A stretch of 64,000 bases of DNA, from positions 1-64,000 of the IMG/VR virus record IMGVR_UViG_3300005915_000001, one strand, 5' to 3'. Positions 61,273 to 64,000 of the stretch are shown here, in pieces. Origin of the DNA: a virus. Both the position numbers and the translations under genes were made by a program. The notes under the pieces were generated by a model. That model was not told the origin of the DNA. It saw only the letters and a list, made by a program, of their open reading frames with translations, and ran no database searches. How positions within the stretch are numbered: the stretch's first letter is position 1; each line of letters starts with the position of its first letter.

Positions 61273-62079
61273 TTAAAAGAATTTATCTAACATATCGTCG
61301 ATCTTTTTATCTTTAGGATTTTTGTACGTTGGATCGATACGAATTGCAGCATCATCAAAATAGAATTCGCCTAACTCAATGCCTATGAAACTTCTGTTTA
61401 AATTTACGCATGCAACACCTGTTGTACCACTACCCATACAAAAGTCCAAGACTGTATCGTTTTCGTTTGTATATGTCTTGATTAAGTATTCCATTAATGC
61501 CACAGGCTTTTGGGTGGGATGGATCTGATTAGCATTATGCTTACTAGGTACTTTTAGAATTGATTTTGGGTAATTTTCGTGTGGTGATATCAATGTCTGC
61601 CTATGCGATTTTCTAGGACCATATCCTATAGTGCCAGTAGTTCCTCTTGATGGTCTGTAACTTTTTCTATTTACTTCAACTAATCCTTGGGGATTGTATA
61701 CCATTCGCAAATCTGATTGCCCAACATGCACAGTTGTTCCACTAGAAAATACTACGATATTCTCATGGTATTTCAATGGTTTGTTTTTTGCATGAATATG
61801 TCCTGATGGTCTACTCTTCTGCCAAATCCATTCATACTTAAACATCTTACGATTAGAACTAATCAACGTAGTCGTGAATGGTTGTGATGCTGTCATCACG
61901 ATTGCACCATTAGATTTAATCACACGTTTCAACTGTTTCCACATTGGCTCCAACGGTATTATCGAATCCCACCCGCAAGCCGTTGTACCATACGGAGGAT
62001 CGGCCAATACCATATCAACTGATCCATCAGGAATCGATTTCATTTCTTCAAGACATTCACCATTGATTAGTCTAAGCAT
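61273..62079 (-). CDS. DNA methyltransferase (DPPY/MGSGTTG type)
   Basis: A 268-residue enzyme of the same family as those at 13.0-17.1 kb. DPPY lies at about 28-31 and [10 protein letters not shown] near the end, with IHPTQKPV before it. Its ends nearly match the others and its centre is most like the 15458-16240 enzyme (PFTTTLISSN, HAKNKPLKYHENIVVF). I use the ATG at 62079, which overlaps the upstream HTH gene. It protects DNA against restriction, or regulates. Confidence 0.85.
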   Translation of the reverse strand: MLRLINGECLEEMKSIPDGSVDMVLADPPYGTTACGWDSIIPLEPMWKQLKRVIKSNGAIVMTASQPFTTTLISSNRKMFKYEWIWQKSRPSGHIHAKNKPLKYHENIVVFSSGTTVHVGQSDLRMVYNPQGLVEVNRKSYRPSRGTTGTIGYGPRKSHRQTLISPHENYPKSILKVPSKHNANQIHPTQKPVALMEYLIKTYTNENDTVLDFCMGSGTTGVACVNLNRSFIGIELGEFYFDDAAIRIDPTYKNPKDKKIDDMLDKFF

Positions 62080-62272
62080 GCAGCACGTTCTCAATTACTT
62101 TCTTTGTTGACTCAGGAATAGATTCATAGATGTCATTCTCTAAGTTCCATTGGTACTGGGGTGTCCATCCGCACTTATAAGCGAACTCACTAATATTCAA
62201 ATTCAATTCAGACCTAGCTCGTGCCAAGTCTTTTCCAACGAACATAAATCGTTGGTCTACCAGTTTAAACAA
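62072..62272 (-). CDS. small helix-turn-helix-like protein
   Basis: The 66-residue frame starts at TTG (62272), chosen because AAGGAGGT lies five bases upstream. The sequence LARARSELNLNISEFAYKCGW-Q resembles a Cro/CI-type HTH with the usual A-x-x-x-G turn loosely kept. It overlaps the methyltransferase start by 8 bases and may regulate it, which is inference. Confidence 0.6.
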   Translation of the reverse strand: MFKLVDQRFMFVGKDLARARSELNLNISEFAYKCGWTPQYQWNLENDIYESIPESTKKVIENVLHA

Positions 62273-62289
62273 GTTACACCTCCTTGTTC

Positions 62290-62655
62290 TTAAACTAAAT
62301 CATCTGAATGTATTTCGAAAGCTTCGACAACTGCAATTTTCAATCCACGCTTTATTTCAACGATTTGATTTCGTAATGCTTGTATTCTTGCTTCATTCTC
62401 ACTAATAACTTTATTGTTTGCAATTTCATTACAAGAATAAAATGTTTCATAATCTACGTATGACAACTCACTAAAACCACTTAATGAATATCCAATAAGC
62501 TGAGCAAACTGCATTCGTTCTTGCTGTGTAAAATCCATCGTTGATATTTCATTCATATCAATCAATGCATTCTCCAACAACTTTTCAACAATACGATTAG
62601 GAATAAACCTATTATCTTTGATCGGTTGTATCGGCATGGTGGTTTCTTCGCTCAT
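62290..62655 (-). CDS. hypothetical protein
   Basis: The 121-residue product is mostly helical and acidic (PNRIVEKLLENALIDMNEI, EARIQALRNQIVEIKRGL). AAGGACTGTG lies upstream of its ATG, and the spacing to the preceding gene is two bases. No family is recognised. Confidence 0.6.
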   Translation of the reverse strand: MSEETTMPIQPIKDNRFIPNRIVEKLLENALIDMNEISTMDFTQQERMQFAQLIGYSLSGFSELSYVDYETFYSCNEIANNKVISENEARIQALRNQIVEIKRGLKIAVVEAFEIHSDDLV

Positions 62656-62657
62656 AA

Positions 62658-62858
62658 TTACACAGTCCTTCCATTAATGCGTAATGATCCTGGAGCGATT
62701 CCTTTTATTGGCCCGTTTATTCTTAGTGGATGATCAATTAGAAATTCAAAATCATCAGGATGAGTGTTTTCTTTGAAGTTCTTACATTGCCACAGAAAAA
62801 TCTTTCGTCCATTCAGTTGGTGTTGCTGTTGGTGCTGGAAGTCTATTAACCATAGCAC
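62658..62858 (-). CDS. hypothetical protein overlapping the membrane-anchor gene
   Basis: The frame has 66 codons and overlaps the 62782-62931 frame by 77 bases. Its second half (HPDDFEFLIDHPLRINGP) reads like a folded protein, whereas the first 20 residues are low-complexity Gln/His made by the overlap. It could be a separate gene or the C-terminal part of the upstream frame, reached by a +1 shift. Confidence 0.4.
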   Translation of the reverse strand: MLWLIDFQHQQQHQLNGRKIFLWQCKNFKENTHPDDFEFLIDHPLRINGPIKGIAPGSLRINGRTV

Positions 62859-62931
62859 CCACTGACACTATGAGCAACGCTGGTGCGATCAATGTCACTA
62901 AGGTACTTTGTAGAAATTGTCTTCGGTTCAT
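62782..62931 (-). CDS. small signal-anchored protein with twin Arg
   Basis: The 49-residue frame from the ATG at 62931 shares the TTATGA junction with the previous gene, so it is translationally coupled. It begins MNRRQFLQSTLVTLIAPALL, an RR followed by a hydrophobic core as in Tat-type signal peptides or simple anchors, then a Pro/Thr-rich stretch. Function unknown. Confidence 0.5.
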   Translation of the reverse strand: MNRRQFLQSTLVTLIAPALLIVSVGAMVNRLPAPTATPTEWTKDFSVAM

Positions 62932-63116
62932 AATCTGACGCTCCATATTAAATACATTAAGTACATTGGTGTAATAATTACTAATACAGCGATCATCTTA
63001 CAGATAGTGTTGTAGACACTTTGATCACGCTTAGTATACTTTACAGTCCAGTAATCTAAGAGTGCAGAACACATACACAATAACGCATATGTTAAATAGA
63101 TTCTATGAATCATCAT
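62928..63116 (-). CDS. small two-span membrane protein
   Basis: This 62-residue protein has hydrophobic segments at about 8-20 (TYALLCMCSALL) and 40-58 (MIAVLVIITPMYLMYLIW), separated by a basic loop. The ribosome site is AAAGGAAGCA. It could be a holin-type or membrane-modifying protein; no proof is visible. Confidence 0.6.
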   Translation of the reverse strand: MMIHRIYLTYALLCMCSALLDYWTVKYTKRDQSVYNTICKMIAVLVIITPMYLMYLIWSVRL

Positions 63117-63301
63117 TGCTTCCTTTCCACTGGGGCTTTGTTCGAACCCTCACACGATATCAACCAGTTTTTCATTCCTTTATAGAGTGTGAATCTGGTA
63201 TGCTTCTGTAGTGTATTATATTTGTTCAGTGCTCGCATGAGTCCACATTTAGGACACATCCCTTCACCATATTTATGACTTTTTGCTAATTTACATCCCA
63301 T
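63113..63301 (-). CDS. small zinc-ribbon-like protein
   Basis: The 62-residue basic protein has MCPKCGLMRAL and two further Cys (C3, and C50 in SCEGSN), so one zinc site is possible. AAGGTAAGAACA precedes the start. Related Cys-rich proteins flank it. Confidence 0.6.
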   Translation of the reverse strand: MGCKLAKSHKYGEGMCPKCGLMRALNKYNTLQKHTRFTLYKGMKNWLISCEGSNKAPVERKQ

Positions 63302-63455
63302 TGTTCTTACCTTCCTTTTGATTCACTGTCACTACCAACTGAATGCCTTTCAATGTACTGATCGATTTATAACCTCCGGACACAGGAATCGTCTTCTTTG
63401 TTTTGTGTCCGTTGGCACACATCATGTCTTTCTTTATTCTTCTTTGATATCCCAT
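63291..63455 (-). CDS. small basic protein
   Basis: The product is 54 residues from the ATG at 63455 with AAAGGCAAATC upstream. The longer frame to 63509 lacks a site. It reads MGYQRRIKKDMMCANGHKTKK, a basic start with one Cys and His, then SGGYKSISTLKGIQLVVTVN. It overlaps the next gene by 11 bases. Confidence 0.55.
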   Translation of the reverse strand: MGYQRRIKKDMMCANGHKTKKTIPVSGGYKSISTLKGIQLVVTVNQKEGKNNGM

Positions 63456-63469
63456 TATGATTTGCCTTT

Positions 63470-63814
63470 CTATGTACTTAGACTCAGTGGACAATTCTCT
63501 TTGTAGCAATTACCTTCGCATGCTGAACAGTTGTCTTTGTGATTGCAGAACGTTATTGCACGATCTCCATTAACATCGAATTGATTGATCTGATGCTCGC
63601 AGTTCATGCCAAACCAATCAGTGGTTGTAAGTGTGTTAGTTACAAGCTTCGTTGGTCCGTGTTCATTGATCAGAACTTTCATTGCAACAACTTTCTTCTC
63701 AGCGTCCTCAATGGCTTTCAACGTACCATGCTCACCTTGATAGTGGCCACCGTCACCGTGGATCACTGCAAGTAGATTACCCATGGCATAGTCTTCTTTT
63801 GTTCCGTAACTCAT
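63470..63814 (-). CDS. hypothetical protein with Cys-rich C-terminus
   Basis: The 114-residue protein has HGDGGHYQGEHGTLKAIED in the first half and FCNHKDNCSACEGNCYKENC at the end, with five Cys and a His that could bind zinc or iron. GTAGGAGCAACG precedes the start. Function unknown. Confidence 0.6.
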   Translation of the reverse strand: MSYGTKEDYAMGNLLAVIHGDGGHYQGEHGTLKAIEDAEKKVVAMKVLINEHGPTKLVTNTLTTTDWFGMNCEHQINQFDVNGDRAITFCNHKDNCSACEGNCYKENCPLSLST

Positions 63815-63833
63815 AATTCGTTGCTCCTACGAA

Positions 63834-64000
63834 TTAGTTTAAGAAGGTTTCTTCGATCCATCGTACTAATGCTTCCATATTCGGTGATGGATTAAAATGT
63901 TCAGAATAGCTGTTAAGGTAGAATTCTCTAAAAGTTAGTTTCTTCTTAGATACTAATCCCAAACCACTGATATCAACCATACTGAATGCATTGCACACTT
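63834..64000 (-). CDS. hypothetical protein (partial, runs off the right edge)
   Basis: The minus-strand frame is open from position 64000 to the TAA at 63836-63834. The visible 54 residues (VSKKKLTFREFYLNSYSEHF and MEALVRWIEETFLN at the end) are helical and soluble. The start lies outside the window. Confidence 0.55.
   Translation of the reverse strand, partial: VCNAFSMVDISGLGLVSKKKLTFREFYLNSYSEHFNPSPNMEALVRWIEETFLN

Overview
The window reads as part of the genome of a tailed dsDNA bacteriophage with a long non-contractile tail (siphovirus-like). Every gene I can support is on the minus strand, so it is transcribed from position 64000 toward position 1. Genes are packed with ATGA-type overlaps and short Shine-Dalgarno-led gaps, the DNA is AT-rich by eye, and there is a full set of terminase, portal, capsid, tail and replication genes. 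No integrase, repressor pair, rRNA or tRNA was seen, which favours a lytic phage. The host is probably Gram-negative: the tail-tip proteins resemble lambda L, K and J, and there is a membrane-anchored transglycosylase. Both ends of the window cut through genes. Layout in transcription order: (1) 64000-62080, small zinc-ribbon, membrane and HTH genes, then a DNA methyltransferase. (2) A promoter at about 61.2 kb, then small and large terminase, portal, a MuF-like head protein with a C-terminal HELGH metallopeptidase domain, a protease with a nested scaffold start, decoration and major capsid proteins, connectors, tail terminator (with tandem repeats and a LamG-like domain), tail tube, tail chaperones linked by a -1 frameshift site, tape measure, tailspike-like fibre, and L/K/J-like tail tip proteins (61.2-34.3 kb). 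(3) A roughly 10-kb accessory cassette (34.3-24.2 kb) of NeuB-like nonulosonate synthase, NeuA-like cytidylyltransferase fused to a methyltransferase, two radical SAM enzymes, two DUF115/Maf-like proteins, a TylF-like O-methyltransferase and several glycosyltransferases. A third DUF115/Maf-like gene lies in the capsid block. (4) An imperfect 40-bp inverted repeat at the cassette edge. (5) The replication block, led by a strong promoter at 24.05 kb: SNF2 helicase, SSB-like protein, a primase fused to an MCM-like helicase, DNA methyltransferases (two of them broken), a deoxyribosyltransferase-like gene and a family A DNA polymerase. (6) A 550-bp noncoding region with a promoter at 10.8 kb, then small basic or acidic proteins separated by repeated RNA hairpins and sharing one leader, TAGGAGATAGTACAATG. 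(7) A further terminator/promoter pair at 7.0 kb, then flap exonuclease, ATP-dependent ligase, small unknowns, and a probable lysis pair (permuted papain-like enzyme and signal-anchored transglycosylase). How it fits together: the replication genes form a nearly complete phage replisome (polymerase, primase-helicase, SSB, 5' exonuclease, ligase). Three of these proteins share an acidic C-terminus ending in EEF, like the partner-binding tails of T7 gp2.5 and gp4. The methyltransferase family probably protects phage DNA against restriction. The 10-kb cassette is the most unusual part. I infer it makes or modifies a CMP-nonulosonic acid and transfers it to proteins (perhaps virion proteins) or to the cell surface. 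Lesions at 3868, 13573 and about 16435 break otherwise continuous coding frames and may be real decay, recoding or sequence errors.
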